Source: Robbsia sp. KACC 23696 (GTDB lineage Bacteria; Pseudomonadota; Gammaproteobacteria; Burkholderiales; Burkholderiaceae). From it: a stretch of 64,000 nt of DNA. Positions 1 to 11,468 of the stretch are shown here, one piece after another (the first letter of the stretch is position 1; every line of letters begins with the position of its first letter). The DNA is taken from assembly GCF_039852015.1 (NCBI RefSeq), contig NZ_CP156626.1:1770249-1834248 (forward strand), in the 5' to 3' direction. The notes under the pieces were generated by a model, which made no database searches, was not told where the DNA came from, and was given only the letters and a program-made list of their open reading frames with translations. Made by a program: the position numbers and the translations under genes.

Positions 1-601
1 GCCGGTGCTGACCGATGTGCATACCGAGGCGGAAGTGCCGGAGGTAGCGTCCGTGGTCGATATTCTGCAGACGCCTGCTTTCCTGTGCCGCCAGACGGAT
101 TTCATTCGGGCGGTGGCGCAGTCGGGCAAGCCGGTGAATATCAAGAAGGGCCAGTTCCTGGCGCCGCATGACATGAAGAATGTCATCGACAAGGCGCGGG
201 CCGCGGCGAAGGAAGCGGGTCTCAGCGAAGACCGTTTCTTTGCCTGCGAGCGTGGCGTTTCGTTCGGTTACAACAATCTCGTGTCCGATATGCGGTCTCT
301 TGCGATCATGCGCGAGACGGGCGCGCCGGTCGTGTTCGATGCGACGCACTCGGTGCAGTTGCCGGGCGGTCAGGGAACAAGCTCGGGCGGCCAGCGTGAA
401 TTCGTGCCGGTCTTGTCGCGCGCCGCCGTGGCGACGGGCGTGGCCGGGCTGTTTATGGAAACGCATCCGGATCCGTCGAAGGCCCTCTCCGACGGTCCGA
501 ACGCCGTGCCGTTGCGGCATATGCGGCAGTTGCTGGAAACGCTGAAGACGCTGGACGATGTCGTGAAACGCCAGCCCTTTCTGGAAGATCACTTCCAGTA
601 A
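1..601 (+). CDS. kdsA: 3-deoxy-8-phosphooctulonate synthase (KdsA), 3' part
   Basis: The gene enters from the left edge, so the start is outside the window; about 199 of the usual ~284 residues are present, read in the frame of base 2. KdsA condenses phosphoenolpyruvate with D-arabinose 5-phosphate to KDO-8-phosphate, the committed step of the lipopolysaccharide inner core, in the cytoplasm. The visible part shows the family's barrel motifs: LTDVH, a [11 protein letters not shown] segment, the VNIKKGQF loop, CERG and the substrate-binding stretch [12 protein letters not shown]. The order kdsA-eno-ftsB is typical of beta-proteobacteria. The identification rests on recognising these motifs and on the neighbours. 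Confidence 0.96.
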   Translation, partial: PVLTDVHTEAEVPEVASVVDILQTPAFLCRQTDFIRAVAQSGKPVNIKKGQFLAPHDMKNVIDKARAAAKEAGLSEDRFFACERGVSFGYNNLVSDMRSLAIMRETGAPVVFDATHSVQLPGGQGTSSGGQREFVPVLSRAAVATGVAGLFMETHPDPSKALSDGPNAVPLRHMRQLLETLKTLDDVVKRQPFLEDHFQ

Positions 602-791
602 GCAGGGTCGGGCGCGCCGGACGCGCCCGTGGCGCGTCGCATCATCCAGGAACGATGCGACAGTAGAAAGGTGCAACAAAACATTGCGCGAGGCGCATGG
701 GGGAGACCTTCCTTGTCGGAAGCGTCCGCCATGCGAGGAGCAGAGCGGCCGTCGCGACGTGCGGGCGGGATCGCAAGCGGTTTCTATTTGA

Positions 792-2105
<1,314 letters not shown>

Positions 2106-2121
2106 TCCTGTTTTTGCATGA

Positions 2122-2175
2122 CCGGCGCAATACGCCGGCGAGCACTTCTGTCGATGGCAGGGGAGCTCGCCGGCG
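2122..2175. other. Two mutually exclusive hairpins between eno and ftsB
   Basis: Arm 2133-2143 (CGCCGGCGAGC) can pair perfectly with 2165-2175 (11 bp, 21-base loop). Its first six bases can instead pair with 2122-2127 (CCGGCG, 5-base loop). The two structures cannot form together. Neither is followed by a clear T-run, so a standard intrinsic terminator is not proven. Position 16 bases after the eno stop suggests a 3' end or processing structure for the eno message. Confidence 0.5.
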
Positions 2176-2300
2176 TCTGCTTAAGCGCGTGGCACCGATG
2201 TTGACGCGAGTCCCCGATCATCGTCGCCATGAATTAGAACCATAAACGGGATTGGCTACTCGGGCAGGAGTGACGCTCGCCGGGGTTTCGAAAATATAGT

Positions 2301-2765
2301 ATGCGGATCGTTACCGTCGTTTTGATCGCGCTGCTCGTGCTGGTCCAATATCCGCTGTGGTGGGGTTCCGGCGGGTGGTTGCGCGTGCATGATCTGCAGC
2401 AGCAGCTTGCAAATCAGTTGCAGAAGAATGCCGACGCGAAGGATAAAAACGATCGCCTGGCGGGGGAGGTCGACGATCTTCAGCATGGCACGGACGCCGT
2501 CGAAGAGCGCGCCCGCTATGAGCTGGGCATGATCAAGCAGGACGAGGTCTTCGTGCAGTTCGTGTCGCCTGCCGAGCAGATGAAGCTGCCGGCGAACGGG
2601 CAATCAAATCTCTCCACGCGGGGCGTCATGTCCGCCACGCCGTTGGCGGTCGTGCCGGAACCACCGGCGCATGGACGCGCCCAGACCAAGCGGATGGCCG
2701 AAGAAGCGGCCAAACACAAGGCCGCGACGGAAAAAGCCCGCGAACGCCGCGCCCGTCAAGACTGA
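2301..2765 (+). CDS. ftsB: Cell division protein FtsB
   Basis: FtsB is a bitopic inner-membrane protein of the FtsQLB complex, which signals to the septal peptidoglycan synthases FtsWI. The 154-residue product begins with one membrane segment (about residues 2-21, ending in the Trp-rich QYPLWWG) followed by a coiled coil rich in Gln/Leu heptads (about 30-70) and the family tail YELGMIKQDEVFVQF. The last ~60 residues, rich in Ala, Lys and Arg, extend past the ~100-residue E. coli protein; such tails occur in beta-proteobacterial FtsB. The location after eno is the standard one. Confidence 0.93.
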   Translation: MRIVTVVLIALLVLVQYPLWWGSGGWLRVHDLQQQLANQLQKNADAKDKNDRLAGEVDDLQHGTDAVEERARYELGMIKQDEVFVQFVSPAEQMKLPANGQSNLSTRGVMSATPLAVVPEPPAHGRAQTKRMAEEAAKHKAATEKARERRARQD

Positions 2766-2843
2766 ACCGCTGCAGCACGCGAAGGGCCGAGGCCGGCCGT
2801 TCTCTGCCGGCGTGCCGTCAAAAATGGGAGGTGCCGTCCAAGG

Positions 2844-3248
2844 TCACCATCCCCATCCATTCCCAACGCCAACGGACCATCCCGAGCGCGGATAGCCCCA
2901 CCCGCCACGACCGTAGCGGTCGTAGCCGCCATAGTAGGACGGGTACCAAGGATCTGGCGCACCGTAGTAACGGGGCGCCGCCGCGACAGCCGCTGCGGCG
3001 GCGCGTTCGATATCGATGGATTGTTCCTGCTCGCGAAGCGCCTGTCGATCGATCTGGTTGTAACGATCCGCCTTTTCCGCCTCGCTGGGTTCGGTGTCCG
3101 GCGTCGGCGTTGCGGCGCCCGGCGTGCCCGCTGGCAGACGACTCAGGACAGTGCCGGGCGGCGCGGCCGGTCCGACCGTTTGGGTGGCGCATGCGCCTAG
3201 CAACAGCGCCGCGGGCAAAACGACCCAAGCGGCACCGCGAGTTATCAT
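2844..3248 (-). CDS. Putative lipoprotein with Gly/Tyr-rich C-terminus
   Basis: From the ATG at 3248 the product is 134 residues. It starts with a short signal peptide (positively charged MITR, hydrophobic core, lipobox LLGAC), so it should be lipidated at Cys20 and membrane anchored. The middle is charged (EAEKADRYNQIDRQ...), and the last ~45 residues are rich in Gly, Tyr and Trp (YYGGYDRYGRGGWGYPR). No enzyme motif is visible. An in-frame ATG at 3374, preceded by GGGGAA, would give a longer leader and cannot be excluded. Convergent with ftsB. Function unknown. Confidence 0.65.
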   Translation of the reverse strand: MITRGAAWVVLPAALLLGACATQTVGPAAPPGTVLSRLPAGTPGAATPTPDTEPSEAEKADRYNQIDRQALREQEQSIDIERAAAAAVAAAPRYYGAPDPWYPSYYGGYDRYGRGGWGYPRSGWSVGVGNGWGW

Positions 3249-3400
3249 CGAAGTGGGGCGGAGTGCGGCTGACGCCGCGCGCGCAAGTGGGCCCGTCTGT
3301 GTCGTGGCAATCATTAGGTGTGCAATAGAATCGCTGCGCACAGCGCGGTTGGCGCGCGTCGTGATGAGTCCCATCTTTGTTCCCCGATGATCGATGCCGA

Positions 3401-3440
3401 CGTCGTCGTGCCGAATGGGGATCCATCCGGCACGACGACG
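3401..3440 (-). terminator. Strong hairpin just after hslO
   Basis: Arms 3401-3413 (CGTCGTCGTGCCG) and 3428-3440 are a perfect 13-bp inverted repeat, and an inner 4-bp stem (ATGG/CCAT) continues it. It begins five bases beyond the hslO stop. There is no T-run on the minus strand, so it may protect the 3' end or act as a weak terminator. Confidence 0.5.
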
Positions 3441-3444
3441 AGGA

Positions 3445-4383
3445 TCAGTGCCGTTGTTCGGGCGGGGGCGAGACGTCGCCCGGAATCGGCGCATCGAACA
3501 ACTGCGCCGCGTCCACCCGGTCGAAGACATAGCGCTGGTTACAGAATTCGCAATGCACCTCGACTTCGCCTTTCTCTTCGAGAATATCTTCCACTTCGGC
3601 GCGTCCCAGCATCGTCAGCATGCCGCCGACCTTCTCTCGCGAGCAGCTGCAGGCGAAACGCGTCGGTTGACTGTCCGGCGAGGTGCGTCGCTCTTCCCAG
3701 AAGAGCCGATGCAAAAGCGTCTCGCCTTCGGTCGACAACATCTCCTCGGATTGCAGCGTTCCCCCCAGTGCGCAGACGCGGTCCCAGGTGTCGCCGTCGT
3801 CGGCGGCGCTCGCCTTGCCGCCGGTTCCGGGCATCTTTTGCAGCAGCATGCCGACGGCACGCTTGTCATCGGCGGCCAGCCAGAGACGCGTGTCCAATTG
3901 CTCGGAATGCCGCATATAGTACTCGAGCGCGCCGCCGATCGTGGCGATGGGACCGTCTTCGTCGGACAGTGGCACGATGCCTTGATACGGCTGTTGTCCC
4001 GGCAGTTTTTCTCGCGGGTCCAAGGTGATGGCGCAGCGTCCCTGACCGTTGGCATTGACGAGCGAGGTCATCGTCGCGTCGTCGGCAATGCTGTCGATAT
4101 CGGCGGACAACTTCGCCGTTGCGCGCATCGACAGGTCCGAATTGCACTGGACAACCAGCATCTTGACGGGACCGTCGCCGTGGATCTGCATCACGAGCGC
4201 GCCGTCGAATTTCAGATTCGCCGACAGCAGCGCGGAGGCGGCGAGCATTTCGCCGAGCATCGCGCGCACGGGCGCCGGATAATTGCGACGGACGAGCACG
4301 TCCTGCCACGTCTGTTGCAGCGAGACGTATTCGCCCCGCACGGGGCCGGCCTCGAACATGAAGCGTTCTAACTGATCATTCAT
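3445..4383 (-). CDS. hslO: Redox-regulated chaperone Hsp33
   Basis: Hsp33 is a cytoplasmic holdase activated by oxidative unfolding: under reducing conditions four C-terminal cysteines bind zinc; oxidation to disulfides releases it. The 312-residue product has the N-terminal chaperone domain, including the MLGEMLAASALLS region and GDGPVKMLVV. The zinc-switch cysteines are FACSCSR (CxC) near residue 245 and HCEFCNQRY (CxxC) near 280. Length is normal. A stable hairpin lies immediately downstream, and a gamma-carbonic anhydrase gene lies 27 bases upstream on the same strand. Confidence 0.96.
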   Translation of the reverse strand: MNDQLERFMFEAGPVRGEYVSLQQTWQDVLVRRNYPAPVRAMLGEMLAASALLSANLKFDGALVMQIHGDGPVKMLVVQCNSDLSMRATAKLSADIDSIADDATMTSLVNANGQGRCAITLDPREKLPGQQPYQGIVPLSDEDGPIATIGGALEYYMRHSEQLDTRLWLAADDKRAVGMLLQKMPGTGGKASAADDGDTWDRVCALGGTLQSEEMLSTEGETLLHRLFWEERRTSPDSQPTRFACSCSREKVGGMLTMLGRAEVEDILEEKGEVEVHCEFCNQRYVFDRVDAAQLFDAPIPGDVSPPPEQRH

Positions 4384-4410
4384 CGGTGATGTTCCTGCAG
4401 TGTTCGGACC

Positions 4411-4935
4411 TCAGCCCACTCGGGCGAGGTTTTCCTTGTAAAACGCACAGTGCGCGCGATAGCTTTGGGCACTGTCGCGCAGTTTTTCGATTTCGTCCGG
4501 CGTCAGTTCCCGAACGACTTGGGCGGGCGAGCCGCGCACCATCACGCCGGGCGGGAAATGCTTGCCCGAGGTCAGCAGCGACGCCGCGCCGATCAGGCTG
4601 TTCTCGTGAATCACCGCATCGTTCAAAACGACGGACTGGATACCGACCAGCACGTTGTCTGCAATCGTGCAGCCGTGCAGCATGACCTGATGCCCGATCG
4701 TCACGCCGCGTCCGATGCGCAGTGGGTGACCGATATCGACGTGCAGAATCGCACCGTCCTGAATATTGCTGCCTTCGCCGATCTCGATCAGATCGTTGTC
4801 GCCGCGTAGCACGGCACCCGGCCAGACGCTGACGCCGGGGCCCAGAACGACGCGCCCGATAACCGTCGCACCGGGGGCGACGAAGGCCGTTTCATCGATA
4901 ATGGGAACATATTCGCCGAGGCGGTAAATCGTCAC
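4411..4935 (-). CDS. Gamma-class carbonic anhydrase family protein
   Basis: A 174-residue left-handed beta-helix (hexapeptide-repeat) protein of the YrdA/CaiE/gamma-carbonic anhydrase family. The hexapeptide pattern runs from about residue 18 (FVAPGATVIGRVVLG) to 130. The zinc-type histidines lie in ILHVDIGH, TIGHQVMLHG. The GTG at 4935 was chosen because GGAG stands five bases before it and because family members begin with this TIYRLG segment; upstream codons do not resemble the family. Many members have low or no measured CO2 hydration activity, so a trimeric metal protein is certain and the reaction is less so. Likely co-transcribed with hslO. Confidence 0.88.
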   Translation of the reverse strand: MTIYRLGEYVPIIDETAFVAPGATVIGRVVLGPGVSVWPGAVLRGDNDLIEIGEGSNIQDGAILHVDIGHPLRIGRGVTIGHQVMLHGCTIADNVLVGIQSVVLNDAVIHENSLIGAASLLTSGKHFPPGVMVRGSPAQVVRELTPDEIEKLRDSAQSYRAHCAFYKENLARVG

Positions 4936-5162
4936 GTCATCTCCAGCGCGCAGGACTGCGCAGACGGCAAGGGAAGGGCGGCTCGTCCAAAAGCGTGCCG
5001 GATCGCATTTCCCCGATAGTGACGGGCAAGGTCGAAAATGGGGACGCATTGCTTAGAATCAAGCCGTCGCGCAGGGCTCGGACCCACGGCGCTATTGTAT
5101 CCGAGGCGGCGCGCCTCCCCGCCGGGGCGACCCGCCACCGGTCAGATTAAGGACGTACCACG

Positions 5163-6032
5163 ATGAAGTCATTGCCCGCCAGAGGCGGGGCGACGCTGCG
5201 ATCGGCGTCGCTTCCCGGGCTACGGGCCGCGGCACTGGACGCTTTGCGCGTCGACGCGCCGCGAGAAAAAGCCGCCCGTGCCCGGGCCCTGTTTCAAGGC
5301 GACATCGCGGCCACGGCCGCCGACAGGCCGAGCGCGCCGTTGCTACCGCCCGATACGCCCGGCCGTCCCGCGCGTCCGCCGCTGGTGGATCCCCGCGAGC
5401 TGGCGCGCCGCAACGTCACGACGATCGAGGGTCGCTGCGTGATGTTGCATGCCATCGCGCATATCGAGTTCAACGCGATCAATCTCGCGCTCGACGCGGT
5501 GGCGCGTTTCGATGGCATGCCGGTCGACTTCTACCGGGACTGGATTCGCGTCGCGGCGGAGGAGGGCTATCACTTCACCCTGCTGGCCGATCGCTTGGAG
5601 GATCTCGGGAGCGCGTATGGCGCCTACCCGGCGCATGACGGCCTCTGGGAGATGGCGCTGCGGACCAAGGATGACGTCCTCGCGCGGATGGCCCTCGTAC
5701 CGCGCACCTTGGAAGCGCGGGGATTGGATGCGGCGCCGCCGATCCGTGCCAAGCTGTCGGCGGCGGGGGACAGTATCGCGGCCGGCATTATCGATATCAT
5801 CCTGCGCGACGAGATCGGGCACGTCGCCATCGGCAATCGCTGGTATCGATGGCTTTGCGCGCGCGAGGGGCGCGATCCGTTGGCGCATTATGCCGTCCTG
5901 GCACGGGACTACCGGGCGCCACGCCTGCGCGGACCGTTCAATCTGGCGGCACGCCGCGCCGCCGGCTTCGACGAAGCCGAACTGGCGGCATTGCAGGCGC
6001 CCGCTCCCCTTCGCACCGAAGGGTCGGCCTGA
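5163..6032 (+). CDS. DUF455 ferritin-like domain protein
   Basis: This 289-residue protein belongs to the DUF455 group of ferritin-like four-helix proteins. Carboxylate/histidine motifs expected for a di-iron site are visible: AHIEFNAI (about residue 98), AAEEGYHF (about 131) and RDEIGHVAIGN (about 218). The enzymatic role is not established for the family; related ferritin-like proteins act as oxygenases or hydroxylases on tRNA (MiaE). Divergent from the gamma-carbonic anhydrase gene and followed after 31 bases by the PHP exonuclease, so it may share its transcript. Confidence 0.85.
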   Translation: MKSLPARGGATLRSASLPGLRAAALDALRVDAPREKAARARALFQGDIAATAADRPSAPLLPPDTPGRPARPPLVDPRELARRNVTTIEGRCVMLHAIAHIEFNAINLALDAVARFDGMPVDFYRDWIRVAAEEGYHFTLLADRLEDLGSAYGAYPAHDGLWEMALRTKDDVLARMALVPRTLEARGLDAAPPIRAKLSAAGDSIAAGIIDIILRDEIGHVAIGNRWYRWLCAREGRDPLAHYAVLARDYRAPRLRGPFNLAARRAAGFDEAELAALQAPAPLRTEGSA

Positions 6033-6063
6033 GCGGGCACGGACTCTGCGGTAAAATGGTGAG

Positions 6064-6909
6064 ATGAATCCTCACTCCGTCAATGCCGATCTTCACTGCC
6101 ACTCCACCGTCTCGGACGGTACCTTGTCCCCGGAGGAGGTCGCCGCCTTGGCCAAGGCCGGCAAGGTTGGATTGTGGGCGCTGACCGATCATGACGAGCT
6201 GGGGGGACAGGCGCGGGCCGCCGCGGCGGCGCAGGCGCAGGGTATGCGGTATGTCTCGGGCGTCGAAATATCGGTGACTTGGGCCAACCGGACCGTGCAC
6301 GTCGTGGGCTTGGCAGTCGATCCCGGCCATCCGATTCTCGTCGACGGCCTGGCATCGATCCGCACCGGGCGCCAGGCTCGCGCCCGCACGATGGGCGACA
6401 AGCTCGCGGCGCTCGGGATCCAGGGCGCCTATGAAGGGGCCTTGCGCTTCGTCTCCAATCCGGACTTGATCTCGCGGACCCATTTCGCCCGTTATCTCGT
6501 GGAATGCGGCGCGGCCTGCTCGACACAAGACGTGTTCAAGCGTTTTCTGGCGGAAGGCAAGCCCGGCTATGTCGCGCATCGCTGGGCCGCGCTGGGCGAT
6601 GCGATGGAATGGATTCGAGCGTCGGGCGGCACGGCCGTCATCGCGCATCCCGGCCGTTACCAATACACCGATCTGGAGTTTTCTGCCTTGTTCGATGAAT
6701 TCCGCGCCCGCGGCGGGGAGGCCATAGAGGTCATCACGGGCAGCCACACGCCGGATCAATTCGTCGAATATGCCGATGTGGCCCGTCACTACGGATTCCG
6801 GGCATCGCGTGGTTCGGATTTCCACGGTCTGGACGATGGTCGTCACATGCCCGGCACGCTGCCGGACTTGCCGACTGACCTTGTACCGGTGTGGACCGAT
6901 TGGCTGTAA
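6064..6909 (+). CDS. PHP-domain 3',5'-nucleotide phosphatase / RNase AM-type
   Basis: The 281-residue product is a PHP-superfamily enzyme of the YciV/TrpH type, which cleaves 3',5'-bisphosphonucleotides and is known in E. coli as RNase AM, a 5'-3' exonuclease maturing 5' ends of rRNA. Metal-binding motifs are intact: DLHCHSTVSDG near residue 9, LTDHDE near 40, SGVEISV near 66, AVIAHPGRY near 195 and GSDFHG near 255. The gene precedes yciO by 12 bases, the usual beta-proteobacterial order, and both are probably in one operon. Confidence 0.92.
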   Translation: MNPHSVNADLHCHSTVSDGTLSPEEVAALAKAGKVGLWALTDHDELGGQARAAAAAQAQGMRYVSGVEISVTWANRTVHVVGLAVDPGHPILVDGLASIRTGRQARARTMGDKLAALGIQGAYEGALRFVSNPDLISRTHFARYLVECGAACSTQDVFKRFLAEGKPGYVAHRWAALGDAMEWIRASGGTAVIAHPGRYQYTDLEFSALFDEFRARGGEAIEVITGSHTPDQFVEYADVARHYGFRASRGSDFHGLDDGRHMPGTLPDLPTDLVPVWTDWL

Positions 6910-6921
6910 GGAGCGGTATCG

Positions 6922-7578
6922 ATGGCGCAGTACTTCAAAATTCATCCGGTGGACCCGCAGCCACGTCTGGTGCGACAGGCGGTGGAAATCCTGAACGACG
7001 GCGGCGTCATCGCCTTGCCGACCGATTCGAGCTATGCCTTGGCCTGTCATCTGGACGATCGCGCGGCCGTGGACCGGATTCGACGTATTCGGGGGCTGGA
7101 CGAGCGGCAGATGCTGTCGCTGCTGGTGCGCGATCTCTCCGAGCTGGCTAATTTTGCGATCGTCGACAACCAGCGGTATCGCACTTTGAAAGCGGTGACG
7201 CCGGGGCCGTACTCCTTCATCCTGCAGGCGACCAAGGAAGTACCGCGCCGCCTGTCCCATCCGTCGCGCAAGACGATCGGCTTACGCGTGCCCGCCCATG
7301 CGTTGACGCTCGCGGTGCTGGAAACGCTGGGGCAACCGCTGATTGCCTCGACGCTGATCCTGCCGCCGGACACGCAGCCGCTGAACGACCCGGAAGAGAT
7401 CCGCGCTCGCCTGGAGAAGCAGATCGACGTGGTGATCGATGGGGGTGCCTGCGCGGCTCAGCCGTCGACGGTGATCGATCTGACCGGTCCGACGCCGATA
7501 CTAGTACGCGCGGGCCGCGGGGATCTGGCGCCGTTCGGTCTCAGCGAGGACGCCTTGGCGGATTCGGCCGAGCAATGA
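6922..7578 (+). CDS. YciO-type Sua5/YrdC-family protein
   Basis: A 218-residue member of the YrdC/Sua5/YciO fold. Sua5/TsaC make threonylcarbamoyl-AMP for the t6A37 tRNA modification; the YciO branch shares the fold, but its in vivo contribution is less clear. The family signature is present: GGVIALPTDSSYALAC, then IRGLDERQML, TPGPYSFIL, IGLRVPAH, and near the end QPSTVIDLTG. Length fits YciO (about 206-220) rather than full Sua5, which carries a second domain. Ribosome-binding site AAGGAG precedes the ATG. Sits in the PHP-yciO-M50 block. Confidence 0.9.
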   Translation: MAQYFKIHPVDPQPRLVRQAVEILNDGGVIALPTDSSYALACHLDDRAAVDRIRRIRGLDERQMLSLLVRDLSELANFAIVDNQRYRTLKAVTPGPYSFILQATKEVPRRLSHPSRKTIGLRVPAHALTLAVLETLGQPLIASTLILPPDTQPLNDPEEIRARLEKQIDVVIDGGACAAQPSTVIDLTGPTPILVRAGRGDLAPFGLSEDALADSAEQ

Positions 7579-7666
7579 TGTCGTCGGGGCAGACCGGGGC
7601 GGCGCCCAAAAAATAATCGTCGAGGGCACGGGGGACCGGCTGCTGTTGTTACAATAGCGGCCAAAT

Positions 7667-8329
7667 ATGGATACCCTCATTCAAACCGTCGCGGTCTACG
7701 CGCTCCCCGTCCTCTTTGCAATCACCTTGCACGAGGCGGCACACGGCTATATCGCCTATCTGTTTGGCGATCGCACCGCCTATATGCTGGGTCGTGTCAG
7801 CGTGAATCCGTCGCGCCACATCGATCCGATGGGCACGATCGTGATGCCGCTTATCCTGTATTTCCTGACCAGCGGGGCCTTTCTGTTCGGGTTTGCCAAG
7901 CCGGTACCGGTTAATTTCGGGCAATTGCGCAATCCGCGCTGGCACGGCTTGCTGGTGACACTTGCCGGTCCTGGCTGCAATTTCATTCAGGCGCTGATAT
8001 GGGCGATCGTCTCGGTCGCGCTGGGGGCGTCCGGCGTGACCGAGCCGTTCTTCGTGCAGATGGCGAACGCCGGGATCATGGTCAACCTGGTGATGTGCAT
8101 ATTCAACCTGTTTCCGCTGCCGCCGCTCGACGGCGGCCGGATCGTGGTGGCATTGCTGCCGCCCAAACAGGGTTATGCCTTCTCGCGCATCGAGCCCTAC
8201 GGTTTCTACATCGTGATGGCGCTGGTCCTGACGAAATTGCTGACGCGGTACTGGCTATCGCCGCTGATGGACGTATTTTTCGGCGTGATTCGCTTTCTGC
8301 TGATGCCCTTGTTGCTGCTGCTGCGCTAA
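7667..8329 (+). CDS. Site-2 protease family (M50) membrane protein
   Basis: A 220-residue polytopic membrane protein with the M50 zinc-protease motifs: HEAAHGY (His22, Glu23, His26) in the first membrane segment and NLFPLPPLDGGRI near residue 150 supplying the aspartate ligand. The short form lacks PDZ and CBS domains, as in the compact rhomboid-neighbour S2P group widespread in proteobacteria. Substrates are unknown. The gene follows yciO by 88 bases and precedes dapA. A TTGTTACAAT sequence just upstream may include a -10 element. Confidence 0.9.
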   Translation: MDTLIQTVAVYALPVLFAITLHEAAHGYIAYLFGDRTAYMLGRVSVNPSRHIDPMGTIVMPLILYFLTSGAFLFGFAKPVPVNFGQLRNPRWHGLLVTLAGPGCNFIQALIWAIVSVALGASGVTEPFFVQMANAGIMVNLVMCIFNLFPLPPLDGGRIVVALLPPKQGYAFSRIEPYGFYIVMALVLTKLLTRYWLSPLMDVFFGVIRFLLMPLLLLLR

Positions 8330-8473
8330 AGCGGGCCAGCCCGGCGCGCACCTGTCCGATTCGGCGCCGATCCCGCGCCATGCAACGTATTGAAACCTTT
8401 GCGGATAGGTCTGCGACGCCGAATCCGTTACAATCGCGCATTACCGTTTCGATTCCTCGAATTCCAGAGTGCT

Positions 8474-9412
<939 letters not shown>

Positions 9413-9422
9413 GAAGGACCGT

Positions 9423-10574
9423 ATGGAATCGCGTATGAAGCTGAAGGCTTATCGTCCCGCCATGGCGGTGCTGGCGCTGTCGACGGTTGCGTCGCTGTCG
9501 GGCTGTGCCGGATTGAAGGACAAGCTGGCGGGGGACAAGGTCGATTATTCGAATGCGACATCGGTGCCGGACCTGAAGGTTCCCGCCGGTCTCGCACAGC
9601 CGAAGATCGAAACGCAGTATGTGGCGCCGCCGGTGGCGGCCGTCAACCACGGTCCCCAGATGAGCATCACGCAGGACGGCGCCAAGACAGTCGGTCTGCC
9701 GACGGCGCAGGATCCGCTGGGCATGCACGTGGTCAAGGACAGCGACCAGCAATGGCTGATCGTCGATGGCCGCTCGCCGGAAGAGCTGTGGCCGGAACTG
9801 AAGACTTTCTGGGCCGATAACGGCTTTGTGATCGCGCTCGATTCGCCGACGACCGGTGTGATGGAGACCGATTGGGCGGAAAACCGCGCGAAGATTCCGC
9901 AAGACTGGTTCCGTCGTACCTTCGGCAAGCTGGTGGACGGCATCTACTCGTCGGGCACGCGCGACAAGTTCCGCACCCGTCTGGAACATACGGCGGACGG
10001 TGGCACGGCGATCTATATCACGCAGCATGGCATGGTCGAGAAGGACGTCGGCACCGGCAACACATCGACATCGACACGCTGGCAGGACAGCCCGCGCAAT
10101 CCGCAACTCGAACTGGCGTTCATGGGACGCCTGATGGAGCGCTTCGGTTTGAGCAATGCCCAGGCGAAGCAGTTGATCGTCAGCGCGCGTCCGGCCGATG
10201 CCCGTGTCGTCAGCCTGGATACCAGCAGTGGCGCGCCGATACTGCGCGTCAACGAGCCGGTCGATCGTACCTGGCTGCGTGTCGGCCTGGCCTTGGACCG
10301 CAGTGATTTCCTGGTCGACGAAAGCAACCAGCAAACGGGTACCTTTGTGGTCCGTTACTCGAATCCGGTCGACGACAATGCGCGCACGTCCGGTATCTTC
10401 GGCAAGTTGTTCAAGGGCTCGGCCACCAAGGGCAAGGGCGCGCCGCTGCACGTGGCCGTGCGCCCGGACGCGGCCGGCCGTGCGCAAGTGATGGTGCTCG
10501 ATACGAACGGCCAGCCGGACGATTCGCGTGAAGCGCGTCGCCTGGTGACGCTGTTGCAGGCGCAATTGAGCTGA
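9423..10574 (+). CDS. bamC: Outer membrane assembly lipoprotein BamC
   Basis: A 383-residue lipoprotein of the BAM complex that inserts beta-barrel proteins into the outer membrane. The signal peptide ends at the lipobox SLSGC (Cys about residue 28), followed by an extended unstructured stretch of the kind that binds BamD, then two helix-grip domains (about 110-220 and 260-380). Conserved phrases include WAENRAKIPQDWFR and GTRDKFRTRLE. The start has a clear GAGAAGGA ribosome-binding site. The dapA-bamC pairing is conserved between beta- and gamma-proteobacteria. Confidence 0.93.
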   Translation: MESRMKLKAYRPAMAVLALSTVASLSGCAGLKDKLAGDKVDYSNATSVPDLKVPAGLAQPKIETQYVAPPVAAVNHGPQMSITQDGAKTVGLPTAQDPLGMHVVKDSDQQWLIVDGRSPEELWPELKTFWADNGFVIALDSPTTGVMETDWAENRAKIPQDWFRRTFGKLVDGIYSSGTRDKFRTRLEHTADGGTAIYITQHGMVEKDVGTGNTSTSTRWQDSPRNPQLELAFMGRLMERFGLSNAQAKQLIVSARPADARVVSLDTSSGAPILRVNEPVDRTWLRVGLALDRSDFLVDESNQQTGTFVVRYSNPVDDNARTSGIFGKLFKGSATKGKGAPLHVAVRPDAAGRAQVMVLDTNGQPDDSREARRLVTLLQAQLS

Positions 10575-10641
10575 TGCACCTGGCTGTTTCGGCGCGGATC
10601 GCCGCGCTTATCGTCGGCCACCGTGCGCGGGAAGCGGGGCA

Positions 10642-11421
10642 ATGATGCGTTTCTCTAGCCTGGGGAGCGGCAGCGACGGCAACGCGCTTGTCGTCGAACA
10701 GACCAGCGGCACCACGACCACTCGTATCTTGTTGGACTGCGGCTTCTCGGCAAAGGAAGCCTCACGTCGATTGGAGCGGGCCGGTTTGAGCGTCGAGGAT
10801 ATCGACGCGATTCTGATTACCCACGAGCATTCCGATCACATCGGCAGTGCGCTGACGTTGTGCCGCAAGTTCGGCATTCCGCTCTACACCAGTTGGGGTA
10901 CGGCTCAGGCGGTTGGCGCCGTCGGCGATGCTCGCATTACCTTGCACCTTCTGCAATGCGGCGTGCCGATGGCCTTGCGCGATCTTCAGATTCGTCCATA
11001 CACGGTGCCGCATGACGCGCGCGAGCCGTTGCAATTCGTGTTCTCCGATGGCGCCCGGACCCTGGGCGTCTTGACCGATGCCGGCTGCGGCACCTCGCAC
11101 ATCACGCAGTCCCTGCAAGGCTGCGATGCCTTGGTGCTCGAATGCAATCATGATCGGTCGATGCTTGCCAACAGTCGCTATCATGCGGCATTGAAGGCAC
11201 GTATCGGCGGCATGCTGGGCCATTTGGCGAACGACAGCGCGGCGGAGATTCTCGCGACACTCGACCATGGTCGCTTGCAGCACCTGGTCGCGGCGCATCT
11301 CAGCAAGGAAAACAATCAAGCGGCCTTGGCGCGCGACGCGGTCAATGCGGTGTGGGGCCGTGGCGATGACGACGTGGTGATCGCCACGCAAGACGACGGG
11401 TTCGACTGGCTCGCGCTTTGA
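10642..11421 (+). CDS. MBL-fold metallo-hydrolase (YycJ/WalJ-like)
   Basis: A 259-residue metallo-beta-lactamase-fold hydrolase. The HxHxDH motif is seen as THEHSDHIGS (about residue 58), with later ligands in LECNHDRSM and AAHLSKENN. This is the YycJ/WalJ-like group, annotated as putative exonuclease or phosphodiesterase, but the substrate is not known here. Starts 67 bases after bamC in the same direction and is closed by the bidirectional terminator at 11.47 kb. Confidence 0.88.
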   Translation: MMRFSSLGSGSDGNALVVEQTSGTTTTRILLDCGFSAKEASRRLERAGLSVEDIDAILITHEHSDHIGSALTLCRKFGIPLYTSWGTAQAVGAVGDARITLHLLQCGVPMALRDLQIRPYTVPHDAREPLQFVFSDGARTLGVLTDAGCGTSHITQSLQGCDALVLECNHDRSMLANSRYHAALKARIGGMLGHLANDSAAEILATLDHGRLQHLVAAHLSKENNQAALARDAVNAVWGRGDDDVVIATQDDGFDWLAL

Positions 11422-11468
11422 GTTAGCCGGCAGCGCGTTTGCACCACGGGCCCGCAAAATCAGGACGC

